Shown piece after piece: positions 54,720 through 64,000 of a DNA stretch of 64,000 nucleotides. The stretch's first letter is position 1. Every line of letters starts with the position of its first letter. The notes below the pieces were generated by a model. It was not told the DNA's origin. It worked only from the letters and a program-made list of their open reading frames with translations, and did not search any database. Made by a program: the position numbers and the translations under genes. This DNA is from Thalassoroseus pseudoceratinae (GTDB lineage Bacteria; Planctomycetota; Planctomycetia; Planctomycetales; Planctomycetaceae), in the NCBI RefSeq assembly GCF_011634775.1, contig NZ_JAALXT010000001.1:1135125-1199124 (forward strand). Reading direction: 5' to 3'.

Positions 54720-55769
54720 ATGAAAATCGGAGTTTTTCTCCCCAATTGGATCGGCGATGCAGTCATGGCGACGCCGGCGCTCAGGGCGTTGCGGAATCAA
54801 TTTCTCTCCGCTGAGATCGTCGGGATTTGCCGACCGTACGTGGCCGATGTCCTTGCTGGTCTAGACAGCCTGGACCGTGTGATGTTCTACAATCCGCGTG
54901 GGAAAGATCGAAACCTTCAAGGTTGGCGAATGGCGCGGACCCTGTTTCGCGAACAATTCGACACCCTCGTGCTGCTGCCGAACTCCATGCGGTCGGCGTT
55001 GATGGCGTGTGTATCGCGAGCGCCAACGCGGGTCGGTTTCGCGCGAGACGGTCGAACCTTGCTACTCACGCACCCTGTGCGACCGAAACCAAAATCCGAT
55101 CCGAACCCGGTGCTCGATGAATATCTTCGACTGACAGAACAACTCGGATGTCGCCCGCTCTCGAAGCAAACCGAACTGGCTGTGCTACCGGAGGATCGGG
55201 AACAGCTATCGAACTTCTGGGCCACACAACCGGCAGCGTTTCTGGAACGTCCGTTGGTTTGCCTGAATCCGGGAGGTGCGTTCGGGGCGGCGAAACATTG
55301 GCCCGCCGAACACTTCGCAGGCTTGGCGAATCGATTTGCCAACGAGTTGGGAAAATCGGTGTTAGTGCTGTGTGGACCGGCCGAACAAGAAATTGCTCGG
55401 CAAATCGTCAACGAAACGCAACACAAATTCGTGACTAGTCTCGCGGAGTTCCCCCCCAGCATCGGTTTGACGAAAGCCTGTGTGGAGTCGGCGGAATTGT
55501 TGGTCACGACGGATTCCGGACCCCGGCATTTTGCCCAACCATTCAACGTCCCCACCGTCACGCTGTTCGGGCCAACACACATCGCATGGAGCGAAACCTA
55601 CGCACCGCAAGCAATTCATCTGCAACTAGACGTGGATTGCGGTCCGTGCCAAAAACGGGTGTGCCCGTTGAAACATCATCGGTGCATGAACGAACTCACG
55701 CCGGACGCGGTTTTTCGGGCATCCAATCAACTCTTGGCCCAGCAACCAAAACGTCGTCGAGTCGCCTAA
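54720..55769 (+). CDS. waaF: LPS heptosyltransferase (GT9, WaaF-like)
   Basis: 349 residues of glycosyltransferase family 9, which transfers heptose from ADP-heptose to the LPS inner core. It starts KIGVFLPNWIGDAVMATPALRAL (the conserved start of heptosyltransferases with the catalytic Asp) and has VCLNPGGAFGAAKHWPAEHF and LLVTTDSGPRHFAQPFNVPTVTLFGPT. Length is normal. It is 84 bases after hldE and 40 before the GT4 gene. Choice of heptosyltransferase II over I is by overall pattern and less certain. Confidence 0.9.
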   Translation: MKIGVFLPNWIGDAVMATPALRALRNQFLSAEIVGICRPYVADVLAGLDSLDRVMFYNPRGKDRNLQGWRMARTLFREQFDTLVLLPNSMRSALMACVSRAPTRVGFARDGRTLLLTHPVRPKPKSDPNPVLDEYLRLTEQLGCRPLSKQTELAVLPEDREQLSNFWATQPAAFLERPLVCLNPGGAFGAAKHWPAEHFAGLANRFANELGKSVLVLCGPAEQEIARQIVNETQHKFVTSLAEFPPSIGLTKACVESAELLVTTDSGPRHFAQPFNVPTVTLFGPTHIAWSETYAPQAIHLQLDVDCGPCQKRVCPLKHHRCMNELTPDAVFRASNQLLAQQPKRRRVA

Positions 55770-55809
55770 GCTGCTCGAATTCTTTGCGCTCCCGAACTTG
55801 GAAACCGTG

Positions 55810-56955
55810 ATGCACATCGCCTTCGTCAAGAAACGATTCTCACTTCGTTGCGGAGGCTCTGAACGCTACACGGTGACCTTGTCACGACAGTTTCAGAAGC
55901 TCGGTCATCAAGTGAGCGTCATTGGCGAGCACATCGACGAAGACCTGACTGACGAAGTCGAATTCATTCCTGTGAAGACCAATCGGCTCACCTCGGCGGC
56001 TCACAACCACTCGTTCGCCGTGCGAGCGGGTCACATTGCTGACCAACGGAACTTCGACATCGTTTACGGCATTGGTCGCGCTTACGGATTGGATGCGGTT
56101 CGCGTCACGGAGCGGTTGCAATCGCATTGGCTTGGCGTGCGGTATCGCAACGGCATTTCTCGGGCCTTGCAGCGGATAAATCCTCGGCACCGTACTCTCA
56201 TTGAGTTGGAACGGGTGATCTACAATTCCGACTCCGTTCGTCGCGTGGTCACGCAGTCTCATTTGGATCGCGAGTTGGTTCAGAAGTACTACAACGTCCC
56301 CGAGCACAAACTGCGAACGATTTATAACGGCGTCGACACCGAGTTGTTTCATCCGGGTGTGAAATCGGAACGCAATGTGGTGCGAGATGAGTTGGGGATC
56401 TCGGCCGACGCACAACTGCTGGTGTTTGCTTCGATGGACTTCGAAGGCAAAGGGCTGCGTTCAATCCTACGGGCCATCGCATATTCCAAACACCGGGAGA
56501 CGGAATTGCTCGTCCTGGGCACAGGACCGGTGCGAAAGTTTCAGCGGATCGCCGAACAACTCGGAATTGCACGCCGCATTCACTTCGCTGGCAGACGCAG
56601 CGACATCCAACGCTGCTACGGAGCAGGGGACCTGTTCATTCTTCCGACGGCGTATGAGCCATTTCCGAATGTCAACTTGGAAGCGATGGCTTGTGGACTG
56701 CCGGTGATGACTTCCACAACATCCGGCGGAGCCGACATCGTCACCCCCGGCGAAACCGGTTGGCTGGTGCCGACAGTTCATTCCGTCGACGAGATGATCG
56801 ACGGCATCAACCTGCACTTCGACCTCACGGGAAGGGAACTTGAAGCGATGTCCGCCCGGTGCGTCCAGACGGCCCAGCAAATGCCCATCGAAAACAACAT
56901 TCGCCAGACACTGCAACTTTTTGAGGAAGTCCTTGATGAAAAGCGGGCTGCTTGA
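55810..56955 (+). CDS. Glycosyltransferase family 4 (WaaG-like)
   Basis: 381 residues from the ATG at 55810 (MHIAFVKKRFSLRCGGSERY), chosen over a TTG 12 bases earlier because GGAAAC is well placed. The GT-B fold shows GGSERYTVTLSRQFQKLGHQVSV, the loop YNVPEHKLRTIYNGVDTELFHP, LLVFASMDFEGKGL, and the donor-site motif LPTAYEPFPNVNLEAMACGLPVMTSTTSGG with the EX7E glutamates. It probably adds a hexose to the LPS core. It overlaps the next gene by 20 bases. Confidence 0.92.
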   Translation: MHIAFVKKRFSLRCGGSERYTVTLSRQFQKLGHQVSVIGEHIDEDLTDEVEFIPVKTNRLTSAAHNHSFAVRAGHIADQRNFDIVYGIGRAYGLDAVRVTERLQSHWLGVRYRNGISRALQRINPRHRTLIELERVIYNSDSVRRVVTQSHLDRELVQKYYNVPEHKLRTIYNGVDTELFHPGVKSERNVVRDELGISADAQLLVFASMDFEGKGLRSILRAIAYSKHRETELLVLGTGPVRKFQRIAEQLGIARRIHFAGRRSDIQRCYGAGDLFILPTAYEPFPNVNLEAMACGLPVMTSTTSGGADIVTPGETGWLVPTVHSVDEMIDGINLHFDLTGRELEAMSARCVQTAQQMPIENNIRQTLQLFEEVLDEKRAA

Positions 56956-57775
56956 CCCGACGGTCACCACGTCATTGCAAACGACGGACTTCGATCATGG
57001 TCGACTCCGCATCGCGAATGACTTTGTGGAACTGTTCCGGCAAGATGATCGACTGACCTTCGCCTCACTGATGGATTCCTCGATTGGTACGGTGGCGAAG
57101 AATGTGCTCGCGGAACGTGTGACGAGCCGCTTCACTCTGACCGCTCCCGACGGCAGCGAACGTGCGTTTTACATCAAGCGTCACGAACCGTCACCGTGGC
57201 GGGAATACCTCAAGCCGTATTTGCGACTTCGCCGGCCGATTCTCGGTGCACGAAACGAGTGGAATGCGATTCAGCACTTCCATGCGGAAAACATCCCCAC
57301 GATGACGCCCGTTGCAATTGGCGAAGACGGACGGCGTTCCTTTCTCATCACCGAAGCCATCGAGAACTGTTGCAAGTTGTCCGACTACCTCGCGGCTCCC
57401 GAAACGACCGCGGACACGGTGCAGCGGATGTCGACCAACATTGCCAAGCTAGCGCGACGAATGCACGCCGCCGGCTTGCACCATCAGGATTTCTACTTGG
57501 GGCATCTCATGGTGCCGGAAGCCGATGTTTGGTCGAAACTATTGGTGATCGATCTCGGCCGAGCACGTCGGGTCCCCCGCTTGAGTCAACATTGGATCGT
57601 GAAGGATCTTTCGCAACTGCTGTATTCCGCTCGTGACTTGACCGATTGGGATGTCAACGAGTTCCTCGAAGTGTATCTCGATCGCCCACTTCAGCAATCC
57701 GATCGGCGATTTTACAACCGCATCGGTAGTAAGGTTGCGGGGATCAAGCAGCATTCCGAGAAGAACCAACTATGA
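56936..57775 (+). CDS. LPS core kinase (InaA/WaaP/KdoK family)
   Basis: 279 residues from the ATG at 56936, which has GAGGAAG upstream and overlaps the preceding gene. It is a eukaryotic-kinase-like fold: FYIKRHEP (ATP Lys), LITEAIENCCKLSDYL, LHHQDFYLGHLMV (catalytic Asp region) and LLVIDLGRARR (Mg Asp). Such proteins phosphorylate heptose or Kdo in the inner LPS core. The coupling to the GT4 gene and the cluster supports this role; the exact sugar is unknown. Confidence 0.88.
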   Translation: MKSGLLDPTVTTSLQTTDFDHGRLRIANDFVELFRQDDRLTFASLMDSSIGTVAKNVLAERVTSRFTLTAPDGSERAFYIKRHEPSPWREYLKPYLRLRRPILGARNEWNAIQHFHAENIPTMTPVAIGEDGRRSFLITEAIENCCKLSDYLAAPETTADTVQRMSTNIAKLARRMHAAGLHHQDFYLGHLMVPEADVWSKLLVIDLGRARRVPRLSQHWIVKDLSQLLYSARDLTDWDVNEFLEVYLDRPLQQSDRRFYNRIGSKVAGIKQHSEKNQL

Positions 57776-57858
57776 TGAAATCGCGAACGGTGCTCCGTCG
57801 GTAGGACTTTCGTCAGACACACGCAGCACCGATTCCACGCGAATCTTTCGATCGTCCG

Positions 57859-60111
57859 TTAATGAACTGTCTTCTCATCTTCAGGTGATTTGAGTCGCAA
57901 CATCACCAACGCCGCCGGTTGGACGGTGTATTGGGATTCCGCCGGGAACACTTCCACTTCCGCCTCCTGATCGGCCGTGTCGAGCACCAATTCCCATGGG
58001 TAACTTTCATCCGTCATCGGAAGCGTGAAGTCGATTGGGTTTGCTTGGTCGCCGTTGAAGCACAGGAGCAGGGTATCGCCGGATATTTGCTCGCCGTGCT
58101 CGTCCACGTCGATCGAATCACCAAAGAGAATCACGCCGACACTGCGGGCGAATCCCGTATTCCAACCCTCGGCGTCCATTTCCTCGCCATCGGGGTAGAG
58201 CCAAGCGATGTCCGGCGCGTTGGAACCTTCGATCGCTTCGCCGTGGAAGAAACGGCGGCGTCTCAAGACCGGCTGACTCTGCCAAATGCGGATCACCTCA
58301 CGTGTGAAATTCAGGAGTTTTTGCTGTCGTTCGTCGAGGTCCCAGTTCAGCCATGTCAGTTCATTGTCCTGACAATACGTGTTGTTGTTCCCGTGCTTCG
58401 TGTGACCGATCTCATCGCCCGCCAGCAACATCGGTACGCCTTGCGAGAACATCAACGTCGCGAGCATGCTGCGTTTTTTGCGTTCGCGAAACTCGATGAT
58501 TTGTGGATCATCCGTCGGCCCTTCGACACCACAGTTCCAACTGATGTTGTCGTCCGCCCCGTCATTGCCGTCCTCTCCGTTGGCCTCGTTGTGCTTCTCG
58601 TTGTAAGACACCAAGTCGTTCAGATTGAACCCGTCGTGGCAAGTAATAAAATTGATGCTCGCGTGGGGTCGACGACTCGACCATTCATAGAGATCACTGG
58701 ACCCACAGAATCGCGTGGCAAACTCGCTGACAACGCCACCGTCGCCCTTCCAGAAACTTCGGACCGTGTCTCGGTACTTGCCGTTCCATTCCGACCAACC
58801 AATCGGGAAGTTGCCAACCTGATACCCGCCTTCGCCCAAGTCCCATGGTTCAGCGATCAACTTGCATTGGCTGATGATTGGGTCTTGATGGATGATGTCG
58901 AAGAACGCGCCCAGTTTATTGACCTCGTGCAGTTCCCGGGCAAGTGTGCTGGCTAGGTCGAAGCGGAAACCGTCGACGTGCATTTCCGTGATCCAGTACC
59001 GCAGACTATCCATGATGAGTTGCAGCACTCGGGGGTTCGTCATGTCAAAGGTGTTGCCGCAACCGGTGTAGTCCATGTAGTAACGGGGATCTTCGGGCGA
59101 CAGCCGATAGTAAGCCGCATTGTCAATTCCGCGGAACGACAACGTCGGCCCCATCTGATTGCCTTCAGCGGTGTGGTTGTAGACAACATCGAGGATGACT
59201 TCGATATCGGCGGCGTGGAGGTTTCGGACCATCGTCTTGAATTCGCGGACCGTGTCCAACCCTTCCGACTCCGAAGCAAACCAAGACTGCGGAGCAAAAT
59301 ACCCGAGTGTGTTGTAGCCCCAATAATTCGTCAAACCTTTGTCGATCAGGTGGCGGTCATTCGGGAAATACTGCACCGGCAGAAGTTCCACCGCATTGAC
59401 GCCCAAATTCTTCAAATGATTGATGGACGGCTCTGAACCCAGTCCCATGTAGGTTCCTTGCCATGCTTCTTGAATCTCGGGATGCCGCTTCGTGAAACCA
59501 CGAACGTGCATCTCGTAGATGACCGTCCGATTCCACGGATGATTCGGGCGGCGATCATCTCCCCACGTGAACGCCGGATCGACAACCATCGCCAACGGCG
59601 CATACGCAGCACCGTTACGCGAATCAAAGGACAAGTCCTCTTCAGAGTTCCCGATTTCATAACCGAACAGCGAATCGTCCCAGTTAGCGCGTCGCGCAAT
59701 GGCCTTGGCATAGGGATCGAGCAACACTTTGTTCGGATTGAATCGATGCCCCTGCGACGGTTCGTACGGACCATGAACCCGGTATCCGTAGATCTGTCCG
59801 GGAATGACGTCCGGAAGATAACAATGCCAAACCAAGTCGGTCTGTTCGGGCATCGGAATCCGGATGGATTCCTGTTCCGCATCCGGAGTGTCGAAAAGAC
59901 AGAGTTCGACCTTGGTGGCGTTCTCGGCATACAACGCGAAGTTGACCCCCTTGCCATCCCAAGTCGCCCCCAGAGGATAAGAGCGTCCCGTCCAGACCCG
60001 TCGAACTTGTGACGGCACCCCCGTCCGTTGTTCCTGCGTTCGAACACCTCGGACCCGTTTATCCTTGCCAACGGGTCGCTTTGTTTTGGTTGGCTTATTC
60101 GAAGTTGCCAT
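57859..60111 (-). CDS. glgX: Glycogen debranching enzyme (GH13)
   Basis: 750 residues. An N-terminal CBM48-like domain ([31 protein letters not shown]) precedes the GH13 barrel with [10 protein letters not shown] (nucleophile Asp), [16 protein letters not shown] (acid Glu) and [28 protein letters not shown] (transition-state Asp), and a beta-sandwich C-terminal domain. GlgX removes alpha-1,6 branches left by phosphorylase. The first 35 residues are an extra basic tail. Slightly longer than E. coli GlgX. No other glycogen gene is adjacent; it is convergent with the LPS kinase gene. Confidence 0.95.
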   Translation of the reverse strand: MATSNKPTKTKRPVGKDKRVRGVRTQEQRTGVPSQVRRVWTGRSYPLGATWDGKGVNFALYAENATKVELCLFDTPDAEQESIRIPMPEQTDLVWHCYLPDVIPGQIYGYRVHGPYEPSQGHRFNPNKVLLDPYAKAIARRANWDDSLFGYEIGNSEEDLSFDSRNGAAYAPLAMVVDPAFTWGDDRRPNHPWNRTVIYEMHVRGFTKRHPEIQEAWQGTYMGLGSEPSINHLKNLGVNAVELLPVQYFPNDRHLIDKGLTNYWGYNTLGYFAPQSWFASESEGLDTVREFKTMVRNLHAADIEVILDVVYNHTAEGNQMGPTLSFRGIDNAAYYRLSPEDPRYYMDYTGCGNTFDMTNPRVLQLIMDSLRYWITEMHVDGFRFDLASTLARELHEVNKLGAFFDIIHQDPIISQCKLIAEPWDLGEGGYQVGNFPIGWSEWNGKYRDTVRSFWKGDGGVVSEFATRFCGSSDLYEWSSRRPHASINFITCHDGFNLNDLVSYNEKHNEANGEDGNDGADDNISWNCGVEGPTDDPQIIEFRERKKRSMLATLMFSQGVPMLLAGDEIGHTKHGNNNTYCQDNELTWLNWDLDERQQKLLNFTREVIRIWQSQPVLRRRRFFHGEAIEGSNAPDIAWLYPDGEEMDAEGWNTGFARSVGVILFGDSIDVDEHGEQISGDTLLLCFNGDQANPIDFTLPMTDESYPWELVLDTADQEAEVEVFPAESQYTVQPAALVMLRLKSPEDEKTVH

Positions 60112-60379
60112 AAAGTTCTTTCGTGGGGTCCATTGACTTCAGGTCAAAAGTTGCCCGAAGTTCCGTTTCTCTTTAGTGATGACGCGGTTTGACCGGTGGC
60201 CGTCAACTTCATCACTGCTGCACACATCATAGTCATCATTGGCAAGAGAGAACAGACAGCACAATTCGCAAGCCTTGCCGTTCAACTCGCATTGCCCCAC
60301 CGCGACAGTTAGAATAAATCAATCCCTATTCATTCGAAAATGAGAACGAACCGAACCTTCGGTCTTCCAAGGTGACAAG

Positions 60380-62710
60380 ATGAGCATTGCTGAATTTCGC
60401 CTCGCATCGTGCTTGCTTCTCATGTTTGCCCTCACGCTGCCATTGCCTCTCAGTGCCGATGAACAAAAACCGACCATCGACGAAACGCACTCGCAGAAGA
60501 TGAAAGCCGGCTTGGTCTTGTTCAAGGACCATGTTCGCGAAATTCTGGTCGAGAAATGCTTGGAGTGCCACGGTGGGAAATCTACGAAAGCGGACTTCGA
60601 TCTGGCCACCCGTGAGAACTTGCTCGAAAGCGGTTATGTCGGAAAAAATGCAGACGACAGTTATTTGCTCGAATTGATCAAGCACACTGCCGAACCACAT
60701 ATGCCGTTCAAGGCTCCAAGGCTCTCCGAAACGGAAATCGATCACATCGAAAAATGGCTCGATCTCGGCGCGCCGTTCGATAAGCCTTTGGTCGATGGCA
60801 AGACGACCACAGCGAAAACATCGACCGTCACCGACGCCGACCGCGAGTTCTGGTCCTTCCGTCCGCTGCAAGTTGTCTCACCACCGGCATCAAAGGGAAA
60901 GCAGGAGACGGACCGAAACGCGATTGACGCATTTGTCCGCAAGCGACTCGCTGAAAACGAATTGGACTTGCTCCCGCCAGCAGACAAAGCCGTCTTAATT
61001 CGACGTCTTTCGTTCGACTTGCTTGGCTTGCCACCGACTCCGCAGCAAGTGGCGGAATTCGTCGCGGACCCCGATCCCAATGCCTACGAAAAGCTCGTCG
61101 AAAGACTGCTAGATTCGCCGCGTTACGGTGAGCGGTGGGCACGGCATTGGATGGATGTGGCCCGTTTCGCCGAGAGTCATGGCTACGAGCAAGACTACAA
61201 CCGCCCACACGCTTATCACTACCGTGATTTTCTCGTCCAGGCCCTAAACGATGACATGCCTTACGACCAATTTGTTCGTTGGCAGATCGCGGGTGACGAG
61301 TTCGCTCCCGAGAATCCGTTGGCGATGATGGCCACTGGATTTCTCGGTGCCGGTGCGTTCCCAACCCAACTCACCGAACAGGAATTCGAATCGGCTCGAT
61401 ACGATGAACTCGACGACATAATCGGCACCATCGGCACGGCATTCCTTGGATTGACCGTGGGCTGTGCTCGCTGTCACGACCACAAATTCGATCCCATTTC
61501 AGCACGCGACTACTACCAACTCGCGGCCACATTCGCGACGACCATCCGCAGCGAAATCGAACTTCCCCGAGACCCCCAAACCGGACTTCCCGCAGGTCCG
61601 GTGGTGAAACCATCCAAGGACGAGAAAGCCAACACCGCGAAGAAAACCGCCGTGCCCAAGGTCAAGGTGCAAGTCACTTCGGAGGGCTATCCGCATATGA
61701 AACACCATGCGGACGGTCGTGGTTTCCCACACTTTTACCCGGAAGTCCACTACCTCAAACGTGGTGATGCCAACCAAAAAGACGGAGTCGCGGACGCCGG
61801 ATACTTGGACGTTCTGAAACGCAACGGAAAAGGCGATGACTATTGGACTGTCACGCCGCCGGAAGACTCCCAGCAGAGTTTTCGGCGAACAGGCATAGCG
61901 AATTGGCTGACCGACACAACCAACGGTGCCGGACATTTGGCGGCCCGCGTGATCGTTAATCGCCTCTGGCATCACCACTTCGGTCGGGGCATCGTGAGCA
62001 CACCGAGCGACTTTGGTTTCCAAGGCGGACGACCATCACATCCCGAATTGCTGGATTGGCTCGCGGTCGATCTTGTTCATCACGGTTGGAAACTCAAGCG
62101 TTTGCACAAACTGATCGTCATGAGCCAGACCTATCGGCAACAGACGGCTCCTGATGAAGCCACCGCGAAGGAACTTGCGTTGCGAACGTCGCTATTCGGT
62201 CGCTGGTCGCCACGCCGACTCGAAGCCGAAGCAATCCGTGACGGCATGCTCGCCGTCAGTGGATTACTCGATGAAACGCCGTTCGGTCCTGGCACTCTGA
62301 ACCAGAACATGAAACGCCGCAGCATCTACTTCTTCATCAAACGCAGCCAACTCATTCCGACCATGATGTTGTTCGACTGGCCCGAACATCTTGTCGGCAT
62401 CGGTCGCCGCAGCACAACGACGGTCGCGCCACAAGCCCTTGCGTTTTTAAACAGTCCACAATGCCGACAATACGCCGAAGGACTTGCCAACCGAACGGAC
62501 GGTTTGGAAACAACGGCCGCCATCGAAAAGGTCTACCAGCTACTTTTCAGTCGCGAGCCAACAATGGAAGAAGCGGAAATCTCTCAACAATTCCTCACAA
62601 TGCAGGCGGAACTCCACAACGAAGCGAACCCGCAGAAAGCCCAACGTCTTGCACTGGTCGATTGGTGCCAAATGATGCTCAGCACCAACGAGTTCTTATA
62701 TCTCCAGTAG
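60380..62710 (+). CDS. Exported DUF1549/DUF1553 protein with N-terminal cytochrome c-like domain
   Basis: 776 residues with a signal peptide (LASCLLLMFALTLPLPLSAD). The planctomycete cytochrome C-type N-terminus has CLECHGGKSTKADFDLATRENLLESG. The DUF1549 part follows (NAIDAFVRKRLAENELDLLPPADKAVLIRRLSFDLLGLPPTP, YGERWARHWMDVARFAESHGYEQD, GCARCHDHKFDPIS with a second CxxCH). DUF1553 closes the protein (RVIVNRLWHHHFGRGIVSTPSDFGFQGG, SHPELLDWLAVDLVHHGWKLKRLHKLIVMSQTYRQ). AAGGTGA precedes the ATG. Such proteins normally pair with a DUF1501 gene; none follows here. Function unknown, possibly polysaccharide-linked. Confidence 0.93.
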   Translation: MSIAEFRLASCLLLMFALTLPLPLSADEQKPTIDETHSQKMKAGLVLFKDHVREILVEKCLECHGGKSTKADFDLATRENLLESGYVGKNADDSYLLELIKHTAEPHMPFKAPRLSETEIDHIEKWLDLGAPFDKPLVDGKTTTAKTSTVTDADREFWSFRPLQVVSPPASKGKQETDRNAIDAFVRKRLAENELDLLPPADKAVLIRRLSFDLLGLPPTPQQVAEFVADPDPNAYEKLVERLLDSPRYGERWARHWMDVARFAESHGYEQDYNRPHAYHYRDFLVQALNDDMPYDQFVRWQIAGDEFAPENPLAMMATGFLGAGAFPTQLTEQEFESARYDELDDIIGTIGTAFLGLTVGCARCHDHKFDPISARDYYQLAATFATTIRSEIELPRDPQTGLPAGPVVKPSKDEKANTAKKTAVPKVKVQVTSEGYPHMKHHADGRGFPHFYPEVHYLKRGDANQKDGVADAGYLDVLKRNGKGDDYWTVTPPEDSQQSFRRTGIANWLTDTTNGAGHLAARVIVNRLWHHHFGRGIVSTPSDFGFQGGRPSHPELLDWLAVDLVHHGWKLKRLHKLIVMSQTYRQQTAPDEATAKELALRTSLFGRWSPRRLEAEAIRDGMLAVSGLLDETPFGPGTLNQNMKRRSIYFFIKRSQLIPTMMLFDWPEHLVGIGRRSTTTVAPQALAFLNSPQCRQYAEGLANRTDGLETTAAIEKVYQLLFSREPTMEEAEISQQFLTMQAELHNEANPQKAQRLALVDWCQMMLSTNEFLYLQ

Positions 62711-62747
62711 GGCAGTCGGAGTCCCACGGTGTCGGACCGGTCGTGTG

Positions 62748-64000
62748 TTAAGACTCTGCAACCGTGTGGGCGTTCTGCATTTCCCAAAGAAACCGTGACG
62801 GGTGCGAATCCCGTTTGCGGCCCCACTTCGTTCGTGCAACAGCTCGCGTGAGCGTCAGGTGATCCTTGGCCCGTGTGATGCCGACATATGCCAGCCGGCG
62901 TTCCTCAGCAATGCTTTTTTCTCCGACTTCCAGCGAACGGCGGTGCGGGAGAATGCCTTCCTCCATACCGACCAAATAGACCCGCGAGAACTCCAGACCT
63001 TTGGCGGAGTGCAGCGTCATCAAACGCACGCCGTCACTCTTCATAGGATCGCTCTTTCCAAAACCGTCGTCGCCGCCGATCAGGGCGGACTCTTCAAGAA
63101 AGTTCGTCAACGTCGGCTTTTCAGTGCGTTCAGCGTGTTCACGAAGTGCAGTGACCAGTTGATCGAGCATCGCCCGTTTGGCCACCCGCATCTCCTCCTT
63201 CGGATACTGCTTGGCAATTTCGTTGTCATAACCGATCTCCTGAATCAGAGCTTCGGCATGGGTAGCCATCGCCTTCGGAGACTCCTGAAACCGCGATCGA
63301 TAACGGTTGAGTAAATCGTAAAACGCAACCGCCGATTGAGCGGCTTTCTTGGAGACTTCGCCCGCTTCAACCGCCTCCGGTAGTGTTTCCCACAATGTCC
63401 GCCCACTCTTGACGGCTCGCTCGAGAAGTTTCTCGACCGACGTCGTTCCCACACCGCGAGCGGGCACATTGATGATCCGCAACAACGAAACCTCATCCGC
63501 CGGATTCGCCAGCAGCTTCAAATACGCCAGCATGTCCTTGATTTCTCGACGATCGAAGAACGATTGCCCGCCAAGCAGCACATACCGCACCCGCTTGCGG
63601 CGAAACTCCTGTTCAAGCACACGAGGTTGCTCGTTTGTTCGGAAAAGAACCGCGATGTCGCTGGGATCAACTTTCTCGCGATTCACCAGACTTTCGATCT
63701 CGGCAACCACGAACTCGGCTTCCTTGGCTTCATCCTCAAACGCGAAGCAACGCACCTCGCTCGCCGAACGCTTGTGGGCCCGCAGAACTTTGTCGTGCCG
63801 AGCAGAGTTGTGCCGGACCAGCCGGTTCGCCAGGTCCAAAATCCGATCGGTGCAGCGGTAATTGTCTTCCAGCCGAACCACCTTTGCGCCCGGGAAATGA
63901 CCGGCGAAATTCAAAATGTGCTCCACCTCCGCGCCACGCCAACCGTAGATTGATTGGTCATCGTCACCGACAACGCAAATGTTGCGATGGGGTTCCACGA
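62748..64000 (-). CDS. UvrD/PcrA-type DNA helicase, C-terminal part (cut by window edge)
   Basis: At least 417 residues of a superfamily 1A 3'-5' helicase; the N-terminus with Walker A lies beyond position 64000. Visible motifs are VVGDDDQSIYGWRGAE (motif III region), LEDNYRC (motif IV), VRLMTLHSAKGLEFSRVYLVGMEEGILPH (motif V) and EERRLAYVGITRAKDHLTLT (motif VI). It unwinds DNA in repair and replication restart. The short C-terminal tail after motif VI lacks the long extension of E. coli UvrD; UvrD, PcrA or Rep cannot be separated by eye. Convergent with the DUF1549 gene, 37 bases apart. Confidence 0.92.
   Translation of the reverse strand, partial: VEPHRNICVVGDDDQSIYGWRGAEVEHILNFAGHFPGAKVVRLEDNYRCTDRILDLANRLVRHNSARHDKVLRAHKRSASEVRCFAFEDEAKEAEFVVAEIESLVNREKVDPSDIAVLFRTNEQPRVLEQEFRRKRVRYVLLGGQSFFDRREIKDMLAYLKLLANPADEVSLLRIINVPARGVGTTSVEKLLERAVKSGRTLWETLPEAVEAGEVSKKAAQSAVAFYDLLNRYRSRFQESPKAMATHAEALIQEIGYDNEIAKQYPKEEMRVAKRAMLDQLVTALREHAERTEKPTLTNFLEESALIGGDDGFGKSDPMKSDGVRLMTLHSAKGLEFSRVYLVGMEEGILPHRRSLEVGEKSIAEERRLAYVGITRAKDHLTLTRAVARTKWGRKRDSHPSRFLWEMQNAHTVAES

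Noticed and set aside
57919-58956. Plus-strand 345-codon open frame
   Set aside because: Antisense of glgX, whose catalytic motifs are intact.

Overview
The window reads as one chromosomal stretch of a planctomycete (phylum Planctomycetota; inference). The main evidence is gene content: two large PVC-type c-type cytochrome dehydrogenase proteins, a DUF1549/DUF1553 cytochrome protein, a ThuA protein, a Tat-exported Gfo/Idh/MocA oxidoreductase, an ExbB-ExbD-ExbD-DUF4159 operon, a BatA/vWA protein, and a heme peroxidase with the N-terminal EDRVLLS-type motif common on planctomycete exported proteins. About 41 protein genes are supported. Both end genes are cut by the window edge. I recognised no rRNA, tRNA, CRISPR array, transposase, integrase or prophage gene.

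Layout. 1-6 kb: the 3' part of a giant TPR-GAF-hybrid histidine kinase and an exported alpha/beta hydrolase. 6-9 kb: lptB and an oversized signal peptidase I on the minus strand. 9.5-12.2 kb: an exported peroxidase with six C-terminal repeats. 12.3-18 kb: a minus-strand marR-adaptor-RND efflux operon with a promoter and candidate operator, next to a strongly structured non-coding stretch. 18-22.3 kb: an HpcH/HpaI aldolase and a PVC cytochrome protein. 22.5-27 kb: a small lipoprotein and a five-gene ExbB/ExbD/DUF4159 operon. 27-32 kb: zwf, a Nudix hydrolase, ThuA and gltX. 32-37.8 kb: a second PVC cytochrome protein, an exported protein with secretin/STN-like repeats, a DUF456 protein and a SUKH protein. 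38-48.6 kb: Gfo/Idh oxidoreductase, M28-PDZ peptidase, BatA/vWA protein, Ser/Thr kinase with a degenerate receiver domain, DUF1570 lipoprotein, TIM-barrel isomerase and isochorismatase-like hydrolase. 48.9-52.5 kb: fatty-acid desaturase, an unknown protein and an ammonium transporter. 53-57.8 kb: a plus-strand lipopolysaccharide core cluster (hldE, waaF, GT4 transferase, WaaP/InaA-like kinase). 57.9-64 kb: glgX, a DUF1549/DUF1553 protein and the C-terminal part of a UvrD/PcrA helicase.

How the genes fit together. lptB, hldE, waaF, the GT4 transferase and the sugar kinase all point to an outer membrane carrying heptose-containing LPS. The ExbB/ExbD operon, BatA protein and RND pump are further cell-envelope machines. 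The cytochrome, ThuA and Gfo/Idh proteins belong to the large secreted carbohydrate-related repertoire of this phylum.

The least explained signals are non-coding. A two-hairpin element built on GGTGCGTCGTGACGCACC occurs three times, each time 24-26 bases upstream of a start codon. A second element of similar architecture fills the ThuA-gltX gap, and half of it appears to have become the 3' end of the DUF456 gene. A run of five hairpins lies upstream of the marR promoter. The most interesting protein-level system is the ExbB-ExbD-ExbD-TM-DUF4159 operon.
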